Shown here piece by piece: positions 51,901 through 62,601 of a stretch of DNA of 64,000 nucleotides (the first letter of the stretch is position 1; every line of letters starts with the position of its first letter). Below the pieces are notes generated by a model. The model ran no database searches. It worked only from the letters and a program-made list of their open reading frames with translations, and was not told the origin of the DNA. Origin of the DNA: Micractinium sp. NFX-FRZ (lineage: Eukaryota > Chlorophyta > Trebouxiophyceae > Chlorellales > Chlorellaceae); NCBI GenBank assembly GCA_029339195.1, contig JAPTJF010000196.1:1-64000 (forward strand). The letters are read 5' to 3'. The translations under genes and the position numbers were made by a program.

Positions 51901-54706
51901 CCGCTTCCAGTCGGCTCCCACCTGTGTCCCACCTGCCGCTGCTGCTACCGCTGCTGCGCACCACCCTTTCCTGCCCACGAGGTTCACCTGCACTCCACAA
52001 CTCCTGCCTGCCTGCCTGTGGCGCCGTCCGAACATGCACCAACTCTCCACTCTCCTAGCACCGGCCCATCCTGGTCCCCTCCACCCCCCAACCTGCCCCC
52101 CTCCCCCCACCCTCCCGCTGCAGAACACTGTGGACATCACAAAAGCGTCGGGCTGGGTCAACTCGGTCATCCGAGCCACCTCCCCCATCATTGCCAACCC
52201 CGCCAAGTGAGGCAGGGCAGGCTCGTGGCGGGGGTGTGGCCTTGCCTCGTGCATGGCTGGCGCTTGCACACCGCACGCCCGGGGGTAGGTGGCAAGAATG
52301 GGCTGGGCGTGCATGACTTCCCGCCCAGTGCTTTGTGCCCGCTGCCCTGACACCATACGTGTGTGCGACTCCTCCCCTTCCCCCGTTGCCCCCGGCAGTG
52401 CTGCCAACCCACTGGTGTCCTCCGGTGTGGCCCCCAACCCCGCCATGCCTGGACAGAACGTGAAAACCGTATATAGTGAGTGCCCGGGTGGCTAACTGGC
52501 TGCGTGCATGTGTGAAGCAACTTGCCCTCACCACCTGCATGCAGCCTGCATTGCCTGTGTCGACGTTGCCTTCAGCTTCAGTCCTCCCAGGCACAACCCA
52601 CACCTCCCCCCCCTCCCCCAGCACGCCCCGCATGCTCGCCCCCCCGCCTGCACCAAGCCCGCTGCTTGCGTCAGCTCGAGCAGAGACAGCAGACCCTCTA
52701 TGCCCTGCTTTCGTTGCATTCCCACACCCACCTCCCGTGCCGAACCTGCATCACACCCCTGCCCCGCCCGCAGCCTACTCCATGCGCATCGCTTGGGTCA
52801 ACACAGCAAAGGCCCCTGCTGTCGCAATTCCTTGCGGCACCGGTGACGAGGATTCCACATTTGCTACTAGCGGCGACGTTGCCAAGGCAATCTCGCGTGA
52901 CATGCTGCGCAAGGGCTTCTTCCCAGCCCTGCCTGGTGAGGAGGTTGACAGGAGTGGTGTGCTTGTGGGCTCAGAGGTGGGCATTGCACGCTCGCCGTGC
53001 AACCCATCTGGGGGGGAGCAGGCCCCATCAGCAGCAAACACGCGATGGACAGCGCTGCGGGGGGACAGGCACCTGCAGGCAATGGGGGGCAAAACACGGG
53101 TACCTGCGCCCCCGCCCGGGCAGCACCATGCGTGATGTTGGCTGCGTCCGCTGGCTTGTTAGAGAGCTGGCTTGTCAGAGATGCGAAGAGGCGCCCCCTG
53201 CCTGGCCCCGCTCCCTGCTTAGGGCGCTCTGTCCCACCCTTCACTCTAAAGAGCCTTGGACAGCAACTGCTTGAGCCGTGCGTGGGTCAGCAGTCGTTTC
53301 GGGGCCCCAAACCGCAGCGCCATTGACCGCGCCTTGCCACCTGCCATCCCTGCAGGTCGCACCAACCCCTTTGCTGTCTGGCCGGTGTCCTGCGCCGCCG
53401 GTGTCGTCAAGTATGAGTGGAGGTGGGTGTTGCACAGGGAAGCAGCAGGGGTGAGCGGGGGGTGGTGCAGGGGCAGAGGGCACATGAGGCCACGCTGGCA
53501 CCCAGGGAATTGGAAGCGGCGCCAGCATATCTGTAGGCAAGCAGCCAGTCTGGCACGTTGCTGACATGTCACCGGCGCCATCCGGGTGCTTTCTTCCGGA
53601 GTCCGCCTTCTCCTGTGCATACGCACAAAGCTTGCCTTTGCAGCTCTTGCGTGACGACAGACTGGCACACCTTGTCCGCAGCCCCCCCGGGCCATGCAGC
53701 CCCGCCCTCTGTGCTGGCTGCTGCTCGACCCTGATGCCGTCCATGGGCCCGCCAATCCCCGCCTGTTGACACCTGATATCCATCTGCCCTCCCCCACCCC
53801 CCACCCCACCCCCCGCTGCCGCCCCCGCAGCTCCAGCAAGGGCTATGCCGACCAGCTGACGTTCTGGAACTCCATGCTGGGGGTGGCGGATGACCCGGAG
53901 TGGGACAACGGCGCGCGCTACTGGGCGCTGTGGCTCAAGTGAGTGAGATGTGGGCACGCCTGCTGCTGCTGTGGGTTCACAAGAGGGGTCCCACAGCTGC
54001 GCGCGGTAACGAGTGCATTGCGTGCGGACGCGTCGCGATTGGGGGCGGGGACGACAGATGCGACATGGCTTGCTGCATCGCCCACCGCCCTCAGCATGGG
54101 GGTGCCGCTGGCTTGAGTGCGCCGCATGTGTGTGGCGGGTTAGGACGTGAGACGAGGGCGCTGCATGCGCCCGCTGAGCAGCAGCTGGCGCCTTCAAACC
54201 CGCGCACGGGTCGCTGCACTCGAGTGATGCGGGCATCCTGCGCACGGGTCGCTGCACTCGAGTGATGCGGGCATCCCGCCAGGGCCGTGCATGTCAGCAT
54301 CTTGCCTGATCTCGCACGCTGTGCTGCAGGTGTGAGGCCAACCTGGCGTCGAGCCCTACGTTCAAGCCGGCCATCTCATACTTCGAGGTTTCTGTGGGTG
54401 AGTGGGCCAGCAAACATTGCTGCTTCATCTGGCCGCATCCACCGCCAGAATTTGCCCTTCCTTCCTTTGCCCTGGCCACCCAGCCATGTGGCCGCCCAGG
54501 CACCCAGCCATGCACCCATCCAGCTGGCGCATTGCACGCTGTCTGTAGGGATGGGCTGCCCAGGCTGCACCTGCAAGATGAGCCCGACCCGTCCCCGCCT
54601 GCTTCCCAGCGCCTCACCTGCCCCCTCTGCCCTTGTGTGCACCGCAGGCAAGGGCCCCCAGAAGAGGACGTTCCCCCGCTATCTCGTCAACACAGCCGGC
54701 ATGTAG
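47760..54706 (+). CDS. Secreted trypsin-fold pseudoprotease with novel C-terminal region
   Basis: Seventeen exons, 532 residues: 47760-47839, 48197-48266, 48636-48786, 49241-49302, 49579-49679, 50111-50198, 50521-50664, 50954-51047, 51238-51305, 51578-51694, 52124-52206, 52399-52475, 52774-52935, 53356-53422, 53831-53938, 54330-54397, 54648-54706. A signal peptide (MALLGFLALALASTASA) is followed by an S1 peptidase fold: HLLIAGGADAVATRFPYYCS (IVGG region), CGCAVVEPP, YVLTAASC, HPSWDQNPGTDFDLALLVLD and CRYDAGNPLIV, closing SGWVNSVIR. The catalytic His of LTAAHC is Ser, and the Ser of GDSGGP is Ala. Only the Asp of the DIALL motif remains, so it should not cleave peptides. About 190 C-terminal residues (from ANPLVSSGV, including DNGARYWALWLK) match nothing I recognise. 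Intron 5 has a GC donor. An extracellular binding or scaffold role is inferred. Confidence 0.85.
48891..48933. repeat. (TG)21 microsatellite in pseudoprotease intron 3
   Basis: An uninterrupted run of about 21 TG dinucleotides lies in the third intron (48787-49240), 36 bases before the dispersed repeat copy B. It is intronic, and length polymorphism is likely. Confidence 0.95.
48969..49020 (+). repeat. Dispersed intronic repeat, copy B
   Basis: The same 27-base block (core CCTCAACCCACGCCCAAGGG) and TTC-repeat tract as at 17243-17291, here in intron 3 of the pseudoprotease gene. Identity covers all 27 bases of the block, while the tract differs in length and has an interruption (TTCATC). Two copies 32 kb apart in unrelated genes suggest a repeat family in this genome. 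Confidence 0.85.
54203..54278 (+). repeat. 38-bp tandem duplication in pseudoprotease intron 15
   Basis: The unit CGCACGGGTCGCTGCACTCG... at 54203-54240 is repeated at 54241-54278 with at most one change near the end. It contains a CTCGAG palindrome. It lies in the last but one intron (53939-54329). Confidence 0.92.
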
Positions 54707-56320
54707 GTCACAGGAGCGGTAGCTGTCTGCCCCTCCGCCGCTTGATCAGCCAGCTGAAGCGCCTGCTTCCGTGGATCGCCTGCGGGGTGGACTTGCTGAC
54801 GAGGCAGCGCTGCCGCTCCTCCACCAAACCAACCCAGGAACACTTGCTGCCCGACCTGCTTTGCCGCCCTGCTGACGGCATTCCCCTCCCCGCCCGCACC
54901 TCTTGTTGATGTGGATGCAGGCCTGCCTGCCCCAAACCGTCAGCTGTACGGAAGTAAGCGAGCAACCACCATGAGCGGTGAGCGGTGAGGTTGCTATGGG
55001 CCGCGTGACAGGCCGCGCAGCCGATCAGCACCCCTGCCAGGCAGGACTGACGAAGCCCGGCCACACGCAAGCACCTGCCGCGGGGGCTGAGCACCAGGCC
55101 CATATCAGCCTGGCAAGCCTGCAAGGCCGTGTGGGCCTGGCAACCTCCGCCCCTGACGACTTGCTCATCCCTCCTGGCTACCCTACAACCTCAGTTTGGT
55201 GGCTGGGGGCCCAACCGGGCGCCCCTCACACCTCAAGCTCCTCACACCTTTAAGCCATACCATTTTAGCGCGCTCGTGAGGCTGCGCCATCTGTCAGTAA
55301 GCTCGCACACGCAGCCATCCTTTTCTTTCGCCCACCGTGCCTCCTTTCTTGCAAGCTTGACGCACACGTAACTGTTTTGGGCGGGGCCTCTTGCATGGGG
55401 CGTCTTGTGTATTCGCACGGCATTGTCGATGAACCTGCGTGTTGCTATGGGTTTTGAGGACGTTTTTAGGACTTGTAACACGTCTGATTGGAGAGCAGGC
55501 ACCCAGGGCCCGGTGGCTTGCTTGGAGCCACAGGCATGCAGGCGGGGGGAGCTGCAGGGGAGGCACTCCCTCCACCTCCAGGGCCAACCGTGTGGAGCAA
55601 GCTGCTGCAATATTGCACTATGCCACTGTGGCACAACGTGCTGTGGTCCCTGGCCGCACAAAACAAAGTGGGTGCGGTGCAGCACGTGGCTGGTGAGAGC
55701 CTGGGTGGTTGATACAACTCTGGGGGAGGACGGGGGGCCTGTGGTTGCACCAGGTGCAGCCACCCCTTCGCCTGCGGTGGGCCTACCGTTGAGTACGTTT
55801 GGCACCTTCGTCAACCAAGCACAGAGGGTTGGTTGAGACTTGTTGTCCGCCAAACACCCACTTCGATGTGCCTGCCGTGTGCACCGTCTGGCGCCTTGGC
55901 TAGGCGGGAGGTACCGCAGGGGGTGTGGCCACCAAACTCACAGCAGCCTGAGCCATCGCAGGCTCGGCGCTGCTTGGTGGAGAGAACTTGCCTTTGCGCT
56001 GTTGGGGGCGGTCCATAGGGCGGGGGGAGTTAACCCAATTGGCAAGTGCGCAATGAAGAGCTCAGGCGTGCTGCGCTGTCTCCCGGCCTCCTGTCACCAG
56101 CCTTGCTCCTAGTAATTAAACATTCATACCCATCAGCGGGAACAGCAGCACGACTCGCAGCGCTGTGCCAGCGCTGGCGCATACAGTGGCACTCCCATAG
56201 CCGCGACTCGGGCCGGCCCTACATTTATCAGCCTACACCATCTATTCCGCCGCCTTAGCGGCGGCCATGCTGTGAGAGAGGCACGCAGCCACCCGAGAGG
56301 CGTGCAGCCCCTTCCTCGCA
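54707..56320 (+). other. Intergenic, no gene seen
   Basis: 1.6 kb between the pseudoprotease stop and the response-regulator start, holding the 3' UTR (to about 55490) and then the upstream region of the next gene. Several open frames exist, but none has homology, splice support or a convincing composition. AT-richer islands occur near 55310 and 56100-56125. Confidence 0.6.
55474..55478 (+). terminator. TGTAA poly(A) signal of the pseudoprotease gene
   Basis: TGTAA in ACTTGTAACACG, about 770 bases past the stop. It is the first such signal seen on this strand after the gene. Confidence 0.55.
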
Positions 56321-59300
56321 ATGGAGGGCCCTCACGCCGGCGAGGGCTCCACAGACGGAACGGCGGCTCAAAACTCTAGCAGCGGTGACGCCAGCTGCGG
56401 CCTATTCTCGCCCAGCGGACTGAAGGCAAGTCCTCAGCGCCTTTGGCGCCGCGCATTGCAGGCTCCTGGGGTTCTCTCTGGCGTGGAATTCATTCCTGAT
56501 CTCTTAGAGGTGGTCGGAGCAGCCCGGGACGGGCGGAGAGCAAAGGGCCAGTTGCACCTCACCAGCCGAGCCAGCGAGACGTGCGGCCAGGGCCGCGGAG
56601 GGCCTTAGGCCAGGCAGCACGGCTGGTGCAGCAAATGGCAACAGCCGCTAGCGTCAGGGCCCACGGCTCACATACACTTCGGCCGGGGCGGGCAGGCAGG
56701 CGCCGCTGCCGGCGACCGGTGCCTGCCGGTCCTGCTGGGCCAGCACCCCTCATTTGCTGCCGCTCGCGTCCTTGTTGCAGGTGCTTGTCGTTGATGATGA
56801 CCCGATGTGCCTGAAGGTCGTGTCGGCCATGCTGCAGCGCTGCAACTATGAAGGTGCTTGGGCGGGGGGGGGGTGCAGCTGTGGAGGACACGCACGGCGA
56901 GCACACATCGGGGCCCTCAGGCAGCCCCCCGTCCTCATTGTCTGTGCCTCAGGCAGGGTTGCTTGTGTTCAGAGGGACCAACTGGCAGAATGGGGCTAGT
57001 TGTGCGGGCTGTATGCCCCCAAAGGTGCAGATGTGCGCCCTGTGCCTGGGGTGCTCTGCCGCAGCTGCTGCCCGGCTCAGTAGCTGCCGCGGTGGCCGCC
57101 CTTCCTCGTGCAGTTGAGACGCAGACCAGCGGGCAGGAGGCTCTGCTGCTGCTGCGGGAGCGGCAGGAGCAGAACCACCAGTTTGACCTGGTGCTCTCAG
57201 ATGTCTACATGCCAGGTCAGCAGGCCGGCACGGGTGGGAGGCAGCTCTATTTGAGTGGGGCTTTTCCGTGGTTTGCGGCCATCAAAGCGCGGCCTCTGCA
57301 TGTCTTCCTGCCCTGCCTGTCCGCTTGCCAGGTACGCGTCATGGCCCAATGCAGCCCTGGTGGGGCAGGAGGCCGCATGTGGCACGCTTGCTGGACGCCG
57401 GCCTCCGAAGCTTCCCGCTGCAGCAGTGCAACCACTGCACGTGCCCCTTGGCCGGCCGGCCAGTGCCTCCCAGCACCCACCTCGTGCACTGCTCCCTCCT
57501 GACCTGAGCGCCCCATCTGACGTGTATCTGACATCCCGCAGACATGGACGGCTTCAAGCTGCTGGAGCACATTGGCTTGGAGCTGGACCTGCCTGTCATC
57601 AGTAAGTTCCGCACCGCACCCACCCACACATGCACTTTGCCGGCCCGCTGCTCACCCTGTCCGGATGTGCGCCCGCCGCCGCGCGTGCGCCGCTTGCCTT
57701 GCGCCTGGTCCTGGCTGGCAGCAGGCAGCGCAGCGGGTGGGCAGTGCAGATGGCAGATGGTTGAGAGGGGCCAGCTGTTGAAGGCCATGTTTGGGCCCTC
57801 GCCAATCCGCCGTCCCCCGACCCTACCATCCGCCTGCGGTGCTGCTGTCATCCTAACATCACTTCGGCAGGTGCCGTTTCAGGCGCTTCAGCCTGCCACC
57901 AACCCTTACATCGACTCGACCATCCACACACTGGTTTGATTGCCTGCAGTGATGTCCTCCAACGGGGACACAAATGTGGTGCTGCGGGGGGTGACGCACG
58001 GCGCCGTCGACTTCCTGATCAAGCCCGTGCGGGTGGAGGAGCTGAGGAATGTGTGGCAGCACGTGGTGCGCCGCCGCTCCCTGCACACCTCGCGCGCCGC
58101 GGATGAGAGCTCGGGGCTGGAGTCGGATCACGTGAGTGCATGGGGGCAGGTGGGACGAGGGAGGAGGGTGGGGTCGAGTGCGGAGTGGCGCTCAGGATGA
58201 GCAAGTCGGGGCTAGAGTCGGAGCACGTGAGTGGATGGTGACGCTGGGGGGAAGAAGGGCCGGCGGCATGCACTGCATGCAGTGCGTATGATGGTGTCAG
58301 GGGTGCGGCCGAGGCTGCAGTGTAGAGCATGTGAGTGGGCGGTCAGGGGCTCGGGGCTGGGCTGCAGAGGGCAAGGAGGAGCTGTAGGGGCCGGGTTGCA
58401 GAGGGCAGAGGGGACCTGTACAGAGGCAGGGAGCTGTAGGGCCGCGAGATGGGCACCCGCAGGCAGTGCCATGACGGGTTACACCTGCTGCAGGCTGGGC
58501 ACAAGGGCAGGCAGAGCAAGGGCAGGCGCATGGTGCCAAGGCGGAAGGCGTCAGCTGCAGCGGGGAGCGGCACGTTGCGCTGTCTTGCCCGTCCTCAGGC
58601 CCCCCCCCGCACGCACGTGCTTCACCCCGCCTCCACCCCTTGGTGCCCTCTCCCCCGCAGCACCACCACCACGGCGTGAAGCGCAAGGAGGCGGAGGCGC
58701 TGCAGGTGCAGCACGAGACGCAGGGGGCCAACAAGAAGCCGCGCGTGGTGTGGTCCGTGGAGATGCACCAGCAGGTGGGCAGGGCAGGGGGTGGCACCGC
58801 TTGGGCGCATGTTTGGTGGGATGGCGCGAATGCGGGCGGTCGGTGCAGGTGCCCCGCCAAGGCCTGCGGGTGAGGAGCTGCACCTGGGCCTCGACATGTG
58901 GGGCTGACCAGCTTTTGTGGGGGCTGGCCATCCTGTGCCTAGGACCCCTGTGTCTGCTATGCCGCCTTCCCCTGGGCACCGCTGCCTCCCTCCCACCCCT
59001 GCGCGCTCGCCAGTCCCTCCCTGCCGTCACGTCAGCACACACCGTGGCTTGACCCCTCTCCACCTGTCCTCCTCCTGCCCCCCTCCCTCAGTTTGTGGAT
59101 GCCGTGAACCAGCTGGGAGTGGACAAGGCGGTGCCTAAGCGCATCCTGGACCTCATGAATGTGGAGGGGCTGACGCGGGAGAATGTGGCCAGCCACCTGC
59201 AGGTGCCGGGGGTGGGGCGGTGTCAAGGAGGTGTGTGGGGTTGTTTGGGGGGGGGGTGCCTCAGGTGGGGCGCGCATGTGACGTGCAATCTGTGGGCAGC

Positions 59301-60912
59301 GCCCTGCAGGGGGAGTGGTGATGCAGGCCGAGTGCAGATGCACGGGGTCTTCACGTGCTGCTTGCCTGCCTCCTCATGGCCTGCCGTCTTGTCCTGCAGA
59401 AGTACCGCCTGTACCTCAAGCGCGCCCAGGGCCTGCAGAACAGCAAGGGGTCCAAGGGGCACAAGGCAGCTCAAGAAGCGGCGATGCTAGACCCGCAGGC
59501 GGCGGCTGCGGCGGCCGCGGTGGCCGCCGGTGCCGGCCCCAGCTCCGTGTTTGCCCAGGTTGCGGCTCAGCAGGCCATGACCGGAGGGCCGCAGCAAGCG
59601 GCGGGCGGCATGACGCAGGCAGCAGCGCTGGCGCAGAGCATGCCCAGCATGGCCCCCCCAGGCATGGTGATGGGCCTGTCAGGGGCGGCAGCAGCCAGCA
59701 TGGCAGCCGCGGCTGCGTGGCAGCAGCAGACAATGGCCATGCAGGCGGCGGCGGCGGCAGCAGCGGCCAGCGGCGCGCTGCCCACAGCCATGGGGCCGCC
59801 TGCGGGGCTGCCCTTTCCCATGCCACCTGGCACGATGATTCCGCCCCAGATGGCAGGTGGGTGCCCTGCTCTTCAACGCCGCATGCTGCCTGCCACATGC
59901 TGCTGCCATTTGCTGCCAGTGGCCCAGGCCGCGGTCCTGCTGCGTTGCGAGGGTTGCCTGCTGCTGCGGCTGTGGCTGTCCCTGCCTCCCGCCTGGTGTG
60001 CCCCGCCTGCCCTGCCCACCTGTGTCTTTGGTGCCAACCGCCTGCCCTGCCCCCTGTGCTGCTGCAGCCGCAATGGCGGCAGGCATGCCGATGGGCATGA
60101 TGGCAGCACCGCAGGCCATGGCTGGAATGGACGCCAGCATGCTGGGCGGCATGGTGTATGGGCAGCAGCCGTCGGCGCTTGCGGGCATGCAGCAGGCCAG
60201 CGCGGCAGCGGCGGCAGCGCAGCAGCAGCAGCAAGCGCAGCAGCAGCAACAACAGCAGCAGCAACAGCAGCAGCAGGACGCGGCAGCAGCTGCGGCGGCA
60301 GCGGAGGTGAAGCAGGAGGCGCCCACGGCAGTGGCGCCTGGCTTCCCCACAGCCTCTGCCGCGCACCCCTCCAACGCCAGCGTGCTCACGGCAGACAGCG
60401 GCCTGGCCTCTAATGGGCACCACCAGCTGGGAGGCGGCAGCGACACCTCCAACGGAGTGGTGGGCGGCCCGGACGCATTGGTGAGAGCCAGCCCAGCCCA
60501 GCCAGCCAGCCTGCCTAGGTCACCTCCGGCCTCTGCCTGGGGTTGCAGCGCATGCCGCCGCTCTGCTGTGTGCCGGCAGCGCGTCCTGCAGTGCCCCTGC
60601 CCGCGCTGCCTGCCGCCCTGCTGCGTACTGCTGTGGCAGCATGGCTGCCGCGCCGCCAGCCCGTGCCACCATACCATCCGCCCCTCCTGCCCCTCCCTCC
60701 TCACCCGCATCGGCACGCCTCCCTGCCTGCTCGTCCCCACCTCGCAGGGCGACCTGGGCCCCGTGACGGGCGGCCTGGGGGACACCGAGTCGCTGATGAA
60801 CGCCCTCAACGCCGATTCTTTCCTCAACGACGTGCCGCTGCCCCGCCTGGAGATGGACGACTTCCTGGACTCCTTCCTCTCCAAGGACAGCGCCCTGGAG
60901 GACGGGCTGTGA
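56321..60912 (+). CDS. B-type response regulator (receiver plus GARP DNA-binding domain)
   Basis: Ten exons, 593 residues: 56321-56425, 56781-56853, 57114-57215, 57542-57601, 57950-58131, 58661-58774, 59092-59202, 59400-59856, 60068-60480, 60748-60912. Receiver domain, residues about 36-150: [14 protein letters not shown] (acidic pocket), [14 protein letters not shown] (phospho-acceptor Asp near 89) and [11 protein letters not shown] (Lys near 138). A His-rich linker then leads to the GARP/Myb-like domain, about residues 195-250: [40 protein letters not shown]. The C-terminal half is Ala/Met/Gln-rich, with a long CAG-coded Gln run near 60220-60280, and ends acidic ([14 protein letters not shown]), like an activation domain. 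The family are phosphorelay-controlled nuclear transcription factors, cytokinin-type in plants. The input signal here is unknown. Intron 1 has a GC donor (AAG|GCAAGT at 56426), fixed by SPSGLK joining VLVVDDD. Confidence 0.95.
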
Positions 60913-62122
60913 GGCGGGCCGTGCCCGCTGTGCCTGCCGTGCGGCAGCGGGCCGAGTGGGCTCCGTGAGCCATGAGCCGGCCCGTGGCCGCCAGTGCGAG
61001 CTAGCCGCTCTTCACGGCATGTCCCCCGGCCGCCCCCGGCTGCAACAAACTGGGGACCTGGCCCCGCCCGGCCGCCCGGCTGCCCCATCCCCCAATGCTG
61101 TGCTGCACTGCGCCGCCCCTGTGCAGCCGGCGCTCCCGCCCCTCGAGTGTCACAAATGTACTTTTGCACCTCTGCAGCACCACATCCGCCCTCAGCACCA
61201 ATGCACGCCCCTTCCCTCTCTCTCTCCCCCCCTACCTACCTCCACCTTGTCTGCTGCCCCACGCAATCTTGGCCGTCTCACACTTGCCCACCGGCGCCGG
61301 GCCAGGTGGCAGCACCAGAGCCCTCAGCGCCTGTTTTCCGCGCTGGCTGCAGCGTGGCAGCCGGTCGCAGGGCCCGCCGCCCAGCTTTGGCCGGCCCTGG
61401 CGGCCCGGCCGCGCTTTTCCATGCCCTCGTTGCCACCCTCCTCTCGTCCCCCCAGCTTTTTTTGCGCCGCACGCAATCTGCGCAGAGGCCCACCTGACGC
61501 GCTTGCCGCCCTCCCTGCTTTTGACGCGCCTTCTTGTGCTGCCTGCACGCCTGCATGCTGCCAACATGAGGCGAGGAGAGCGCCCTCCGACCCCCAGTTC
61601 TGTGCACACCGTGTCGTCTCCCGCGCCCCCGCCAACACCCTCGGGCGATCTGCACGCCGCCCGCTCCCCAGCCCCACCCACACCTCCCTGTCTGATCAAA
61701 ACCGCACCCTTGCACCCAAGGCACTTGCCCTCGGCAATCGCCGCCCATTTTCCTTCCACCCGAGCGGCCGCCGCGTGCGCCCTCAATTCAAATGGCAGCA
61801 GCCACACCCCTGCACCGCCCCGAGCCCTTGACACCCCACCCCACTACACACTCGCCCTTTCATTCGCCACACCAGCCACCCCACTCCCCTCCTATCTAAG
61901 AGCCAGCGGGTATGTCTGTCCGTTTGTTTCGTTTCGTTCCCTATTGCGCCCTCCTCCCTCTCCCGAGTCAGCTGTACCCATGAGAAACGAATTTGGTGCT
62001 GTCCCCCCTTTTTCCCCTGCATGACGCACGCAAACCCGCCACCACGGCGGGTGCCCTCATGACTGGTATTCCCCGGCCGCCACACTGCCCTGTGCCGCAA
62101 CCTGCGGCCTCTGCCTGCAATC

Positions 62123-62127
62123 TGTAA
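62123..62127 (+). terminator. TGTAA poly(A) signal of the response regulator
   Basis: TGTAA in AATCTGTAACACATTG, 1.2 kb after the stop. It sits where the sequence changes from pyrimidine-rich to purine-rich, which supports a transcript end here. Confidence 0.65.
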
Positions 62128-62540
62128 CACATTGCGCCCCACTGGCAGGGCGGGGGCGGGGAATGGGTAGGTATGATGGGATGGGGTGCAGTTAGCGGTG
62201 CGTTGCTCGGGTCAGCAGAGGGGCAGGAGGCAACAGTGCTTGGGGGTCAGTCATGTGTCAGTGACCACCCGGGGCGGAGGGACGGGGGACAGGGGAGGGG
62301 TGGGGACAGATGGGGTGGGAGGAGGCCAGGTGGCTGCTGCGATTGGTTGGCATCTTTAGGCACGGGGCGGGAGAAGGGAGGAGCGGTGAAGAGCGGTGCA
62401 ACAGGAGCAAGGCGAGCGTGGCATGGGTGAGGAAGCAACAATGCTGGGGGAAGGCTGCCTGTGCTGAAGAGGAGGCTTATGCGGCACTGAGAGCTGGCAG
62501 AGGGGCGCTCGCAGGGCCGGCGGCAGCAACGCGTGTGCAA

Positions 62541-62590
62541 CAGCTGCCGCCGCCATTCAGCAGCTGCCGCCTCCATTCAGCAGCTGCCGC
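62541..62590 (-). repeat. 20-bp tandem repeat at the 3' end of the right-hand gene
   Basis: CAGCTGCCGC occurs at 62541, 62561 and 62581, separated by CGCCATTCAG or CTCCATTCAG, an exact period of 20 bases. It lies immediately after the stop codon (62602-62604, minus), in the 3' UTR. Each unit carries a CAGCTG palindrome. Confidence 0.9.
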
Positions 62591-62601
62591 CTGTGCTGCA
62601 G

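Larger units (their letters stand above)
60913..62601. other. Convergent intergenic region, no gene seen
   Basis: 1.7 kb between two converging genes. The first 1.2 kb is pyrimidine-rich (CT and CCT tracts) and reads as a long 3' UTR of the response regulator, ending at the TGTAA at 62123-62127. The rest is purine-rich on the plus strand and would be the 3' UTR of the right-hand gene. Long open frames here are compositional artefacts of a GC-rich sequence. Confidence 0.6.

Noticed and set aside
55405..55836. Possible gene in the 54.7-56.3 kb gap
   Set aside because: A 143-residue frame with Cys/His/Trp-biased composition, no homologue recognised, no splice partners, and it spans the probable poly(A) site of the upstream gene.
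59679..61169. 496-residue minus-strand open frame opposite the response regulator
   Set aside because: It is an antisense shadow of GC- and CAG-rich exons (poly-Cys/Ala output). No homology or splice logic.
61095..62024. Plus-strand 309-residue frame downstream of the response regulator
   Set aside because: Composition reflects pyrimidine tracts in a 3' UTR. No homology, and it lies before the TGTAA at 62123.
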